The notes under the pieces were generated by a model. It was not told where the DNA came from. It worked only from the letters and a program-made list of their open reading frames with translations, and made no database searches. The position numbers and the translations under genes were made by a program. A stretch of DNA of 64,000 bases from Streptomyces sp. NBC_00442 (GTDB lineage Bacteria > Actinomycetota > Actinomycetes > Streptomycetales > Streptomycetaceae). The DNA lies in contig NZ_CP107918.1 of NCBI RefSeq assembly GCF_036014195.1, forward strand, positions 3,720,001 through 3,784,000. Direction: 5' to 3'. Below, piece by piece: positions 56,307-64,000 of this stretch. The number at the start of each line of letters is the position of its first letter. Positions within the stretch are counted from its first letter, which is position 1.

Positions 56307-57644
56307 GTGAATGTAGCAGATGGTCTCAACTCCCCTTCGCAGACTGGCTATTTCGTCGAGGTTTCCATTCCGGGAATGGAACTTTGGCCGGAGTTGCGCA
56401 ATCGCGCCCGAAGTCTGCGGGAGCATGGCGTCCCTGTTCTCTTCCTCGCCGCCGCCGAGTTCGCATCGGTGTATGAGGAATGTGCAGACCAGGTCATCAT
56501 TTGCCCCGATGTCTTCTCAGAGGATGCCGTCGTGGAGGCGCTGAGCCCCTACCGCGGCAGAATCGACCGGTTCTCACTCATCAATGACAAGATCTGGCCG
56601 GTCCAGCTGGGCGCCTCGCGACGCCTCGGCATCGACTTCCCGGGCTTCGAGGGACAGCTCAACTGCCGCATCAAGCCCCGTCTGCGGGAGGTGCTGGCCG
56701 ACACGCTGCCGCTGCACACCGAGGTCTTCGCGGCCTCGGACCTCAGCCGGGAGAACGTGGCCGCGGCGGTCGAGCGGCTGGGCACCCCCTTCGTGATCAA
56801 GCCGATCTGGGGCACGGCGAGCGCCTTCGTGGAGATCGTCACCGACCCGGAGCGCGCCTACGACGAACTCGCCGAGACCTTCGAGGGTCTGGCGGCCGGC
56901 CACCCGCACGGCGCGTTCGACGACGGCACCCGGGTGTGGGACCCGCGCCACGAGGTCCTGCTCGAATCGTTCATCGGGTCCGGCCGCGAGCTGTCCTTCG
57001 AGGCGTTCATGCAGGACGGCGACCTCGTGCCGCTGCTGATCCAGGAGAAGCTGCTCTGGGCCCAGGAGGGCGGGTTCCGGCTGGAGACGGCCAACGTCTG
57101 CCCGACCCCCTTCGTCTCGGCGGAGGAGGAGGCGCGCATCTGCGACATCCTCCAGGACGCGCTGCGCAAGCTCGGCGTGGACGACACGTTCGTCCACATC
57201 GAGTTCAAGTGGGACGGCGAGAAGGCCTCCATCATCGAGGTCAACCCCCGGATCGGCGGCGGCAGTGTCGCCAAGACCCTCATCGCCTGGCTCGACATCG
57301 ACGTGCGCGACATGGGCCGCAAGCTCCAGCTGGGCGAGGCCCTGCCGCGGAAGTACGTGCGGACCAAGGAGGGCTTCCTCCTCGGCGTATTCGTCAATGC
57401 GATGGAATCGGGCATCTTCAAGGAATTCGACGGCCTGGACTGGGTCCACGCCCAGCCGGAATTCGACTTCGAGCAGAACTATCTGGAGGCGGGCCAGCGC
57501 GTGCCGGCCCGGAACGAGTCGAAGGCCACCCGCGAGGGGTGGATGTACACCTATGACGCGTTTTACCACTGCACGGACGTCGAGCGGATCGACTATCTGC
57601 ACGAGGAGACGCGGAAACGGGTCCAGCTGAGGTTCGAGGAGTAG
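56307..57644 (+). CDS. ATP-grasp ligase 1
   Basis: About 445 residues from GTG 56307 (GTG 56298 is an alternative). The N-terminal half is a pre-ATP-grasp domain. The ATP-grasp core has PFVIKPIWGTAS (Lys of the ATP-binding lid, ~157), the acidic segment FVHIEFKWDG and the metal-binding IIEVNPRIGGGSV (Glu and Asn, ~312). Such enzymes join a carboxylate, via acyl phosphate, to an amine. In the absence of an NRPS module downstream of PKS4, an amide-bond role in assembling or trimming the product is likely. Substrates cannot be read from the sequence. Confidence 0.85.
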   Translation: MNVADGLNSPSQTGYFVEVSIPGMELWPELRNRARSLREHGVPVLFLAAAEFASVYEECADQVIICPDVFSEDAVVEALSPYRGRIDRFSLINDKIWPVQLGASRRLGIDFPGFEGQLNCRIKPRLREVLADTLPLHTEVFAASDLSRENVAAAVERLGTPFVIKPIWGTASAFVEIVTDPERAYDELAETFEGLAAGHPHGAFDDGTRVWDPRHEVLLESFIGSGRELSFEAFMQDGDLVPLLIQEKLLWAQEGGFRLETANVCPTPFVSAEEEARICDILQDALRKLGVDDTFVHIEFKWDGEKASIIEVNPRIGGGSVAKTLIAWLDIDVRDMGRKLQLGEALPRKYVRTKEGFLLGVFVNAMESGIFKEFDGLDWVHAQPEFDFEQNYLEAGQRVPARNESKATREGWMYTYDAFYHCTDVERIDYLHEETRKRVQLRFEE

Positions 57645-57844
57645 CGGGCGGCCGCGCCCGGCCCCGCCGGCCTCCGAGGCATCGCCCCGGGGGCCGGCGG
57701 CGTGCCGGGCGCGTGCCGGGGCGGGCGGTGGCCCGGGGCGGGACATTGGACGGTCCCGGCGGGTTGATGTCAAAATGAGAGACTCATCCCGCGCGGCCAG
57801 TCACGATGCCCCCGACCCGCGGGCCGACGACAGGAGCTCCAGCC

Positions 57845-58804
57845 GTGTCCAACGCGCGGACGGTCCAGCAGTTCGAGAAGCGCATGGCGGAGGTCTTCCG
57901 GATTCGCCCCGCCCAGGTGAAGAACCTGTTCAAGGGTGCGAGGCCGACCGCTATCCGGGTCAATCGCCTTCTCGACGAGGAAACATATCAGGACACGCTG
58001 CGCATAGTGCGGGAAAAGGCCCCGAAAGCCTTTCCGGTCGACTGGTGCGAGCACACCTTCCTGTGGCCCGAGAACGACGGATTCGACGACATTCTGCCGA
58101 TGGCCCACGAAGGGCGCGTCTATTTGCAGAACGCGTCCAGTCTCATTCCGCCCGTTGCCCTTTCCGCCCGTCCCGGCGACAGCATTCTCGATGTCGCGTC
58201 CGCCCCCGGCGGAAAGGCATTCCATGTCGCCGCCCGGGTGAACAACGACTGCACTCTGTGGCTGAATGACGCGGCCGCTCCCCGCGCCCGCAAGCTGGGC
58301 GAACTCGCCGATGTGTACGGCGTGAAATACGCCGAGCTGACCACGCACCCCGCGCAGTACCTGGACAAGTCGATCCCCGCCGAATCGTTCGACCGGATCC
58401 TCCTGGACGTCCAGTGCTCGGGCGAGGGACGGGTCGATCTGCGGCGCCCCGTGACGCTGCGGTACTGGTCCGAGGAGCGCATCGAGAAGTACAAGTTCCT
58501 CCAGACGAAGATGCTGAGTGCGGCCTATCGTCTGCTGCGGCCCGGTGGCGTCATGGTGTATTCCACCTGCACGCTCAGCCCCGAGGAGAACGAGTTCCCG
58601 GTCAGCAAGATCCTCCAGCGGCACGCGGACCTCACGGTGGAGCCGCTCGGCTTCTCCGAGCCGTCGTTCCAGCCCGGCGTCACGTCGTGGCGGGGCACCA
58701 AGTTCGACGCGCGGCTCACGGACGCGGTCCGCGTGGCGCCCACCGAGGTCTTCGAGGGCTTCTTCGTGGCCAAGATCGCCAAGGCCGGGGCCGGCGCGGC
58801 GTAA
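57845..58804 (+). CDS. RsmB/NSUN-like RNA (cytosine-C5) methyltransferase
   Basis: A 319-residue SAM-dependent enzyme of the RsmB/NOP2/Sun family, without the NusB-like N-terminal domain of housekeeping RsmB. Visible are SAM motif I LDVASAPGGKA (~117), motif IV LDVQCSGEG (~195) where the usual Pro before Cys is Gln, and motif VI with the catalytic Cys YSTCTLSPEENE (~240). GTG 57845 has AGGAG upstream. Placed in a biosynthetic cluster, it may be a self-resistance rRNA or tRNA methyltransferase, which would point to a translation target; this is inference. It converges on ATP-grasp gene 2. Confidence 0.85.
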   Translation: MSNARTVQQFEKRMAEVFRIRPAQVKNLFKGARPTAIRVNRLLDEETYQDTLRIVREKAPKAFPVDWCEHTFLWPENDGFDDILPMAHEGRVYLQNASSLIPPVALSARPGDSILDVASAPGGKAFHVAARVNNDCTLWLNDAAAPRARKLGELADVYGVKYAELTTHPAQYLDKSIPAESFDRILLDVQCSGEGRVDLRRPVTLRYWSEERIEKYKFLQTKMLSAAYRLLRPGGVMVYSTCTLSPEENEFPVSKILQRHADLTVEPLGFSEPSFQPGVTSWRGTKFDARLTDAVRVAPTEVFEGFFVAKIAKAGAGAA

Positions 58805-58888
58805 CCGGCCGCCCCGCGCCCCAGCCGGCTCCCGGCCCGGAACGCGGGGCCGGGGATGCCTGGGGCCGGGGATGCGGGAGCCCGGGGC

Positions 58889-60130
58889 TCAGACGGCCAG
58901 CGGGGCGAGGTCCGCGACGACCTTCTCCTCGGCGAGATCGAGGATGCGCGTGGTGGCGGCCTCGTCCGCGGCGACCGCGACCAGGGCGGCGAGCCGGGGG
59001 ATCGGGTTCTTCGGCGGCAGGAGCAACCGCGTTCCCGGCGGGGCGAGCACGGTGGTGTGCGCGACGCCGGGCAGACCGTCGACGTTGCTGAGGTCGACCT
59101 CGCGAACCGTGCAGTCGTGCGGCGGGTAGACGAAGCGGATCTCCGCCGTGCCCCCCGGCTCCCGGTCGCCGGTGCCCAGTTCGGGACGGCGCCCGAGGGC
59201 GATCTCGGCGGCCGCCTTCACCAGGTCGACGCCGGTGGCCATGCGGCTGATCAGGGGGATCAGGTCACCGCCGAGCCGCGCGTTCAGCTCGATCAGCCGG
59301 GGCCCGTCGGGCGTCAGCCTGACCTCGGCGTGGGTGACGCCGAAGTCCACGGCCAGGACGCGGTGCGCGCTCTCGATCAGCGTGGCGACCTCGGGATCCA
59401 GCGCCCCGGCCGCGGCGGTGACCAGGTGCCCCACTTCTTCGAAGTACGGCGCGAACCCCACACGCTTCTCGGCGACGTGCACCCACCGCACGTTCCCCTC
59501 GAAGACCACGCTGTCCACGCTGATCTCGGGTCCTTCGAGGAACTCCTCCACCAGGATGCCCTCGCCGGCCGGCAGCGTCCCGTACGCGGCCCCCGCGGCC
59601 AGCTCGAACGCCGCGCGCACCCCGCTCTCGTCCTCGGCCTTCACCACGCCGATGCTGCCGGCCAGGGAGCGGGGCTTCACCACCACCGGACAACCGAACT
59701 CCGCCGCGGCGCGGGCGGCCTCGTCGGCCGAGAACGTCAGCCGGTAGCCGGGCGAGGGCAACCCGGCCTCCTTCATGAGCGACCTGGTCGCGTACTTGTC
59801 GCGGCAGCGCGTCACCGCGGCGACCGAGGTGTGCGGCAGCCCCAGTTCCTCGGCGGCGCGGGCGGTCGCCTCCAGGACGAGCTCGTCCCAGGTGAAGACT
59901 CCGCCACGGCCCCCGGCCACGTTCAGCTCGGTCACTGCCGCGGCGATCGCCTTGGGATCGGTGCAGTCGACGACCCGGTGGTCGGCGAGATACGGCGCCT
60001 GCCAGGTGGGTTCCGCCGGGAGAACGGCCGTCAACTCATAGTCCTCGGCGAGGGACTGGAAGGAGTACTCCCGATATGGCTGGCCCCCGCTTCCGACAAT
60101 TGTCAGCCGCGGCTTCTCTCGCTGTGCCAT
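58889..60130 (-). CDS. ATP-grasp ligase 2
   Basis: A 413-residue carboxylate-amine ligase. ATP-grasp elements: GCPVVVKPRSLAGSIGV (~150), ILVEEFLEGPEISVDSVV (~195) and LIELNARLGGDLIP (~290), with a C-terminal extension. It resembles the L-amino acid ligase / BL00235-like group by overall layout. ATG 60130 has AAAGGGGAA upstream. It is the last gene of a minus-strand run with the PPTase and thioesterase. It is only distantly similar to ATP-grasp 1 and 3, so it probably uses another substrate. Confidence 0.88.
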   Translation of the reverse strand: MAQREKPRLTIVGSGGQPYREYSFQSLAEDYELTAVLPAEPTWQAPYLADHRVVDCTDPKAIAAAVTELNVAGGRGGVFTWDELVLEATARAAEELGLPHTSVAAVTRCRDKYATRSLMKEAGLPSPGYRLTFSADEAARAAAEFGCPVVVKPRSLAGSIGVVKAEDESGVRAAFELAAGAAYGTLPAGEGILVEEFLEGPEISVDSVVFEGNVRWVHVAEKRVGFAPYFEEVGHLVTAAAGALDPEVATLIESAHRVLAVDFGVTHAEVRLTPDGPRLIELNARLGGDLIPLISRMATGVDLVKAAAEIALGRRPELGTGDREPGGTAEIRFVYPPHDCTVREVDLSNVDGLPGVAHTTVLAPPGTRLLLPPKNPIPRLAALVAVAADEAATTRILDLAEEKVVADLAPLAV

Positions 60131-60160
60131 TGCGTGTTCCCCTTTTATCTCTCTGCCGTG

Positions 60161-60964
60161 TCATCCCTGAACGCGGTCGACCAGTTCAGAAGAGCGTTCG
60201 GAGTCGAAGAGTTCCCAGGCGTCCCGAGACCGCACTCGATGGATGCTCATGCCACGATCCATCAAGAACGCCGCGGAAGCCATACTTTCCGGATCCGTAA
60301 ATCCGGGGGGCGCGTCCACCGGCATCAGCACGGTGCGGCCGTCGAGCAGTTCGGGCCGTCCGGGATAGGAGGCCAGCCGTGTCATTGCCGATGTCTCACA
60401 CAGCTGAATTCCCGGGAGCGGCACGCGCAGCCCGTCACCGGTCGCTTTGACGACCGCTTCCTTGTACGTCCAGCGCCGCAGCAGCCACGTAGCGCGCGCA
60501 TCCTCCGGCGTCTTTTCCAGCGTACTCAACTCATCCGCGCCCAGGGCGCGTTGCAGCACGGCGGCATGGCGCGACGTGAGGAGGCCCACGGTCTCCACGT
60601 CGACGCCGACCCGCGCCCCATGGCTCACGGCGACCACGACGACGGAGCCGGCGTACGACACCGAGACGTCCAGCCGCGCCCCCTCGATCCGGGGGCGGCC
60701 GTGCGGCAGGGGGCAGTCCGGGCAGTCCCGCACGACGCCGATGTCCCGCGCACCGAGGCCGAGTTGGCGGGCGGCGGCCAGGCGCACCAGGGCGGCGGAC
60801 ACCGTGAAGCGGTCCCGGTCATCGGCCCTGGCGTACAGATCCCGCCGTACGGTCTCGCTCCGCGTCAGCAGGGCGGCGAGCCCGGGACGGCAGTACGCGG
60901 TCCGGGCCCACCACACCTCGCAGGAGGCGCCGCCGCCGTTCCCCCCGGTCGCCGGGTGCGTCAC
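60161..60964 (-). CDS. Sfp-type 4'-phosphopantetheinyl transferase
   Basis: A 267-residue PPTase with Sfp-family motifs: RFTVSAALVRLAAA (~55), SVSYAGSVVVVAVSHGARVG ending in VDVE (Mg-binding Asp/Glu, ~125), and RRWTYKEAVVKATGDGL (WxxKEA motif, ~172). It would convert the PCP, four PKS ACPs and the free ACP to their holo forms. GTG 60964 overlaps the thioesterase stop by four bases, indicating translational coupling. Confidence 0.92.
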   Translation of the reverse strand: MTHPATGGNGGGASCEVWWARTAYCRPGLAALLTRSETVRRDLYARADDRDRFTVSAALVRLAAARQLGLGARDIGVVRDCPDCPLPHGRPRIEGARLDVSVSYAGSVVVVAVSHGARVGVDVETVGLLTSRHAAVLQRALGADELSTLEKTPEDARATWLLRRWTYKEAVVKATGDGLRVPLPGIQLCETSAMTRLASYPGRPELLDGRTVLMPVDAPPGFTDPESMASAAFLMDRGMSIHRVRSRDAWELFDSERSSELVDRVQG

Positions 60965-61716
60965 TGCGCGGGGTCGGTGAGGGCGCCCAGAGCCGTCCTG
61001 ACGTCCTGGGCGATGTGACCGATGAGCGGGTCCGGGTCGTCGCTGAAGTAGAAGTGCGCGCCGTCGAGCAGCCGCGTGCCGAGGAACTTCTCCGACTGCC
61101 CCGACCACTGGGCGAGTTGGTCCGCCGGGGCGTGCCGGTCCTCGCGGCCGCCGAAGACCGAGAGCGGCAGCGGCAGCGGCGGCCGCTCCGGGTCGGGCCG
61201 CCAGGTCTCCACCAAGCGAAGGTCCGCCCGGATCAGCGGCCCGAAGATCCCCCACAGGCCCGGGTCGTCCAGGAGCACGTCCGGGGTGCCGCCCAGGGCG
61301 CGCACATGGTGGCGGAACCCGTCCTCGTCCAGCGTGTGCCGCCGCACGGCAAGGGGCGTGGCGCTCGGCGCGCGACAGGCGGAGAGCCCCAGCCACACGG
61401 GCGGGGTGCGTGCCTCGGCGACGAGCCGGTGTGCCAGTTCGAACGCGACGATGCCGCCCATGCTGTGGCCGAAGAAGGCGTACGGCTCGTCCAGTTCGGG
61501 TTCGATCCGGTCCAGGAAGTGCCGGGTGAGCAGGTCGAGGTCGTCGATCAGGGGGCGGCCCATCAGGTTGCCGTGCCCCGGTGCGTCCAGCCATCGGCCG
61601 TCCCAGCCTTCGGGGAGCCGGTCCTGCCAGGTGTTGAACAGTGTGCTGGAGCCCCCGGCGTGATGAAAGCCGAACAGCCGTACCCGGGGTGCGGTATTCG
61701 CCCTGGTCCCGCTCAA
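60961..61716 (-). CDS. Type II thioesterase
   Basis: A 251-residue alpha/beta hydrolase. It has the family N-terminus FGFHHAGGSS, the catalytic Ser in FFGHSMGG (~90), Asp in GGREDRHAP and His in GAHFYF (~225). Type II thioesterases edit mis-primed carrier proteins; with no TE domain on PKS4, a role in release is also conceivable. TTG 61716 has GGGAGGGAG upstream. First gene of the minus-strand operon. Confidence 0.92.
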   Translation of the reverse strand: MSGTRANTAPRVRLFGFHHAGGSSTLFNTWQDRLPEGWDGRWLDAPGHGNLMGRPLIDDLDLLTRHFLDRIEPELDEPYAFFGHSMGGIVAFELAHRLVAEARTPPVWLGLSACRAPSATPLAVRRHTLDEDGFRHHVRALGGTPDVLLDDPGLWGIFGPLIRADLRLVETWRPDPERPPLPLPLSVFGGREDRHAPADQLAQWSGQSEKFLGTRLLDGAHFYFSDDPDPLIGHIAQDVRTALGALTDPAQ

Positions 61717-61828
61717 CAGAGCTCCCTCCCTGCGCCGGAGCGTCCGCCCCGCCGGCCGCCCACTCTGCCAGCCACGCGTTCACGAGTTCAAGGGATGCCG
61801 TGCCGGATGCCGTGCCCGTCACACCAGT

Positions 61829-61843
61829 TGATCCTTTTGATCA
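61829..61843. promoter_or_regulatory. Inverted repeat TGATC-N5-GATCA next to a promoter
   Basis: TGATC (61829-61833) and GATCA (61839-61843) form a dyad that abuts the -35 box of the next promoter, where an operator would be expected. The site lies between divergent operons. Confidence 0.4.
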
Positions 61844-61872
61844 TTGTCACCGCCCGGTCCTGCGGATAGCTT
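61844..61872 (+). promoter_or_regulatory. Vegetative-type promoter of ATP-grasp gene 3
   Basis: TTGTCA (61844-61849) and TAGCTT (61867-61872) are spaced by 17 bp, closely matching the promoter at 56271. A ribosome site AGGAGGT (61900-61906) and ATG 61916 follow. Confidence 0.6.
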
Positions 61873-61915
61873 GATCGATGCCAACGGTCCTGACTTCCCA
61901 GGAGGTACACCGCCC

Positions 61916-63172
61916 ATGTCGGCTTCAGGGAAGACGGACGGGGGCGCGCGTCCCCACGTCGTCGTGATCCATCGCTGGCGGGACCGGTACGCCCACTACG
62001 AGACGTATCTGGATCACGACGAACACGCCGTGACCTACGTGACGACCGAGGTGGGAACCGCGGGGGTGCCCGGCCGCGCCGCCGGTGTCGCGCTCGTGGA
62101 CGCCACCGACGACATGCCCGCGGTGCGTGACGCCGTGTCCGGCCTGTCCAAGGAGCACGGGACGCCCACGGCGGTGGTCGCGCTGAAGGAGGACGACCTG
62201 CTGATAGCGGCGCAGCTCCGCACCGAGCTGGGCCTTCCGGGCACCGCGCCCCACGAACTGGTCCCGTTCCGCGACAAGTTGGAGATGTGCGAGCGGGTCG
62301 AGGCGGCCGGGCTCGCCATCCCCGCGTTCGCCCCCGTGTCCGGGCCCCCGGACGTGGAGGCCTTCGCCGCACGCCACGGGTGGCCCGTCGTCCTGAAGCC
62401 CACGCAGGGCAGTTCCAGCGCGGGCGTCCGGGTCCTGGACGACGCCGCCGAGCTGGCCGGTGTGGACTGGCACGAGGGTGCCCCCCTCATGGTCCAGGTG
62501 CGCGAGAGCGACCCGATCTACCACGTCGACGGACTGTTCAGGGAAGGCCGTCTGGAGGCCTGGCGGGCCTCCCGCTACGTCAACACGTGCCTGGGCTTCA
62601 GGGACGGCACCTACCTGGGTTCCGTCGAGGAGGACGATCCCGCCGTTCTGGCCGCGATCGGCGCGGCGTCGGAAGGCTTCCTCGGGGCGCTCACCGACAC
62701 CTCGACCGTCTTCCACCTGGAGGTGTTCGTCGGGCGCGGCGCCGACGGCGCGATCCGCTGCTCCTTCCTCGAAGTCGGAGCGCGGGTCGGCGGCGCGGAG
62801 ATCCCCTTCATCTGGCGGGACGTGCACGACTACGACCTGATGGGGCCGGCCTTCGCGCTCCAGCTGGGCGAGCAGCCCGCCGAGGGGCGGCTGCGCGCCA
62901 GGGAGGTCGGCGGGTGGCTCCTGATCCCGGCGCCGACGGAGCGGCCCTGCCGCATCGTCGAGGTCACGTCGATGACGGGACGGGATCCGGGGCCGTACGC
63001 CGAGTCGCTCCTCGCCCCGGGCGAGATCCTGCCCGCGGCGGACGCCTACTACGAACACGTCGGCGGGCGCTTCAGGTTCACCGGCGCGACGAGCGCGGCG
63101 GTGGAACGCGCGGTCCGTGACACGGCCCGGGACTTCCGCGTCGCCGCGGAGTCCTGCGGGACGCCGGCCTGA
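61916..63172 (+). CDS. ATP-grasp ligase 3
   Basis: A 418-residue ATP-grasp enzyme: GWPVVLKPTQGSSSAGV (~160), VFHLEVFVGRGADG (~275) and the metal-binding SFLEVGARVGGAEIP (~287), where the usual Glu-x-Asn-x-Arg has Gly in place of Asn. AGGAGGT lies nine bases before ATG 61916. It is the rightmost gene of the cluster and has its own promoter. Product-modifying peptide-bond formation is the likely role, but the Asn replacement could alter metal binding. Confidence 0.85.
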   Translation: MSASGKTDGGARPHVVVIHRWRDRYAHYETYLDHDEHAVTYVTTEVGTAGVPGRAAGVALVDATDDMPAVRDAVSGLSKEHGTPTAVVALKEDDLLIAAQLRTELGLPGTAPHELVPFRDKLEMCERVEAAGLAIPAFAPVSGPPDVEAFAARHGWPVVLKPTQGSSSAGVRVLDDAAELAGVDWHEGAPLMVQVRESDPIYHVDGLFREGRLEAWRASRYVNTCLGFRDGTYLGSVEEDDPAVLAAIGAASEGFLGALTDTSTVFHLEVFVGRGADGAIRCSFLEVGARVGGAEIPFIWRDVHDYDLMGPAFALQLGEQPAEGRLRAREVGGWLLIPAPTERPCRIVEVTSMTGRDPGPYAESLLAPGEILPAADAYYEHVGGRFRFTGATSAAVERAVRDTARDFRVAAESCGTPA

Positions 63173-63286
63173 GCCGGGGCCTTGACGGTCCGGGCCCGCC
63201 GGGGCTCGTGGTGGCCGGGGCCTGCGCGGTTTTGCCCCTTCACGGTCGGGCCGCTGCGGGGTCCGGGCCGGTGGCGGTACGTCGAC

Positions 63287-63322
63287 GGGCGCCCGGCGGC
63301 CTGTTCCGGCCACCGGGCGCCC
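63287..63322. terminator. Hairpin at the right cluster edge
   Basis: A 15-bp stem with one mismatch (63287-63301 with 63308-63322) lies just beyond the stop of the minus-strand DUF5324-like gene. The remaining gap (63173-63286) holds nothing I can identify. Confidence 0.65.
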
Positions 63323-63338
63323 GTTCGGCGCGTCCGGA

Positions 63339-64000
63339 TCAGTGCTTCTCGTCGCGCTCCTGTTCCTCCGCCTCGGCCTCGGCCTGCTTGGCCTGGACTT
63401 CGGGGTCGAGGGCGTCGGCGCTGCCGTCCACGGCGGTGAGCGGCGGGCGGTCGTCGGCGACCTCGGTCGGCTCCGGGGGCTCGACCAGCCAGTCCGGGTT
63501 GGCCTGCTTGTCCCACCACCGCCACGCGGCGAACGCGCCGCCCGCGACGATGCCGAGGATCAGGAAGCCCTTGCCCGCGCGGGCCGCCTTGGCCCGGCGC
63601 CGGTGCTTGCGCGCCAGCTTCTCGATCTCCTTCGTCGTCACCTGGCCGCGCAGTGCCGCGAGCGCCGCCGCGGAGCGGGCCATGGCCTCCTCGCGCAGGG
63701 GCTGAGCGGCCGCCACGGCCTGCTCGACGCGGGGGGCCGCGTAGTCCGCGGCCTGCCGGGCGGCCCGGCGCGAGTGCTTCGCCGCCTGGTGGGCCACCTC
63801 GTCCACCCTCGGCGGGACACGCGGCGCCACATGGGCGTCGTACTGGTGCCGGGCCTGGCTGCGGGCCTGGGCCGCCGCCTTGGTCACCTTCGGTGCGACG
63901 CGTACGCGCGCTTCCTGGGCGTAGTGCTGGGCATACTGTGCGGCCTGCTGCTTGGCCGAGTCGGCGTAGGGCGCCACCACTTCCGCGGCGTGCAGCACGC
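63339..64000 (-). CDS. DUF5324-like envelope-associated protein, 5' end outside the window
   Basis: At least 220 residues are visible; the N-terminus lies beyond base 64000. The protein is Ala/Lys/Arg-rich and strongly helical (AKQQAAQYAQHYAQEARVRV), with one membrane helix (KGFLILGIVAGGAFAAWRWW) near the middle and an acidic C-terminus. This is the pattern of the conserved Streptomyces DUF5324 family, usually found in the core region downstream of gyrA, so it marks the return to conserved chromosome. The function is unknown. Confidence 0.8.
   Translation of the reverse strand, partial: VLHAAEVVAPYADSAKQQAAQYAQHYAQEARVRVAPKVTKAAAQARSQARHQYDAHVAPRVPPRVDEVAHQAAKHSRRAARQAADYAAPRVEQAVAAAQPLREEAMARSAAALAALRGQVTTKEIEKLARKHRRRAKAARAGKGFLILGIVAGGAFAAWRWWDKQANPDWLVEPPEPTEVADDRPPLTAVDGSADALDPEVQAKQAEAEAEEQERDEKH

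Noticed and set aside
63174..63183. CCGGGGCCTT matching the 5' end of tRNA-Ala, as a possible attachment-site duplication
   Set aside because: Only 10 bp, in the 5' rather than 3' part of the tRNA, and likely by chance in this GC-rich DNA. No integrase is present.

Overview
The window is high-GC actinobacterial DNA, almost certainly Streptomyces. It opens in the conserved block next to the replication origin: the end of dnaN, gnd (6-phosphogluconate dehydrogenase), recF, a DUF721 gene, gyrB, gyrA, a DUF3566 membrane protein, tRNA-Ile(GAT), a DLW-39 gene and tRNA-Ala(TGC). A 23-gene biosynthetic gene cluster of about 45.6 kb (17580-63172) follows, and the window ends inside a DUF5324-type envelope gene.

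Layout. 1-14831 is core chromosome, with hypothetical membrane genes and a Ser/Thr kinase near its end. 14924-17387 holds two minus-strand XRE-type regulators with membrane anchors and a secreted I36-like protein. 17580-21049 (minus strand) is a four-gene aminomalonyl-ACP cassette: acyl-CoA dehydrogenase, class II tRNA-synthetase-like amino acid:carrier-protein ligase, free ACP and 3-hydroxyacyl-CoA dehydrogenase. A 660-bp divergent promoter region separates it from the main plus-strand run (21710-53333). That run has four modular type I PKS genes with a CmcJ/NvfI-type oxygenase between the second and third, then two Fe(II)/2OG oxygenases, a glycine-amidinotransferase homologue, a NodU/TobZ-type carbamoyltransferase and a YqcI/YcgG (GntA-like) putative heme N-oxygenase. 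53409-63172 carries a two-permease ABC exporter, three ATP-grasp ligases, an RsmB/NSUN-like RNA methyltransferase, an Sfp-type phosphopantetheinyl transferase and a type II thioesterase.

How the genes may work together (inference). The amidinotransferase would make guanidinoacetate (or a related guanidino acid) from arginine. PKS1, A-PCP-KS-AT-DH-KR-ACP, would load and extend it, as CyrA/CyrB do in cylindrospermopsin. PKS2 (KS-AT-KR-ACP) adds a hydroxylated unit, PKS3 (KS-AT-DH-ER-KR-ACP) a fully reduced one, and PKS4 (KS-AT-ACP-aminotransferase-C) a beta-amine. At least one AT should take aminomalonyl-ACP; the AT of PKS4 is the sequence outlier. Carbamoylation, three Fe/2OG oxidations and possible N-oxidation of the guanidine would decorate the chain. 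The parts resemble those of guadinomine (carbamoylated cyclic guanidine, aminomalonyl extender, hybrid PKS). Here, however, the line stops at a lone condensation domain with no A-PCP-TE, and three ATP-grasp ligases are present instead. The likely product is a carbamoylated guanidino beta-amino polyketide, possibly ligated to amino acids by a non-NRPS route. No pathway-specific regulator is encoded inside the cluster.
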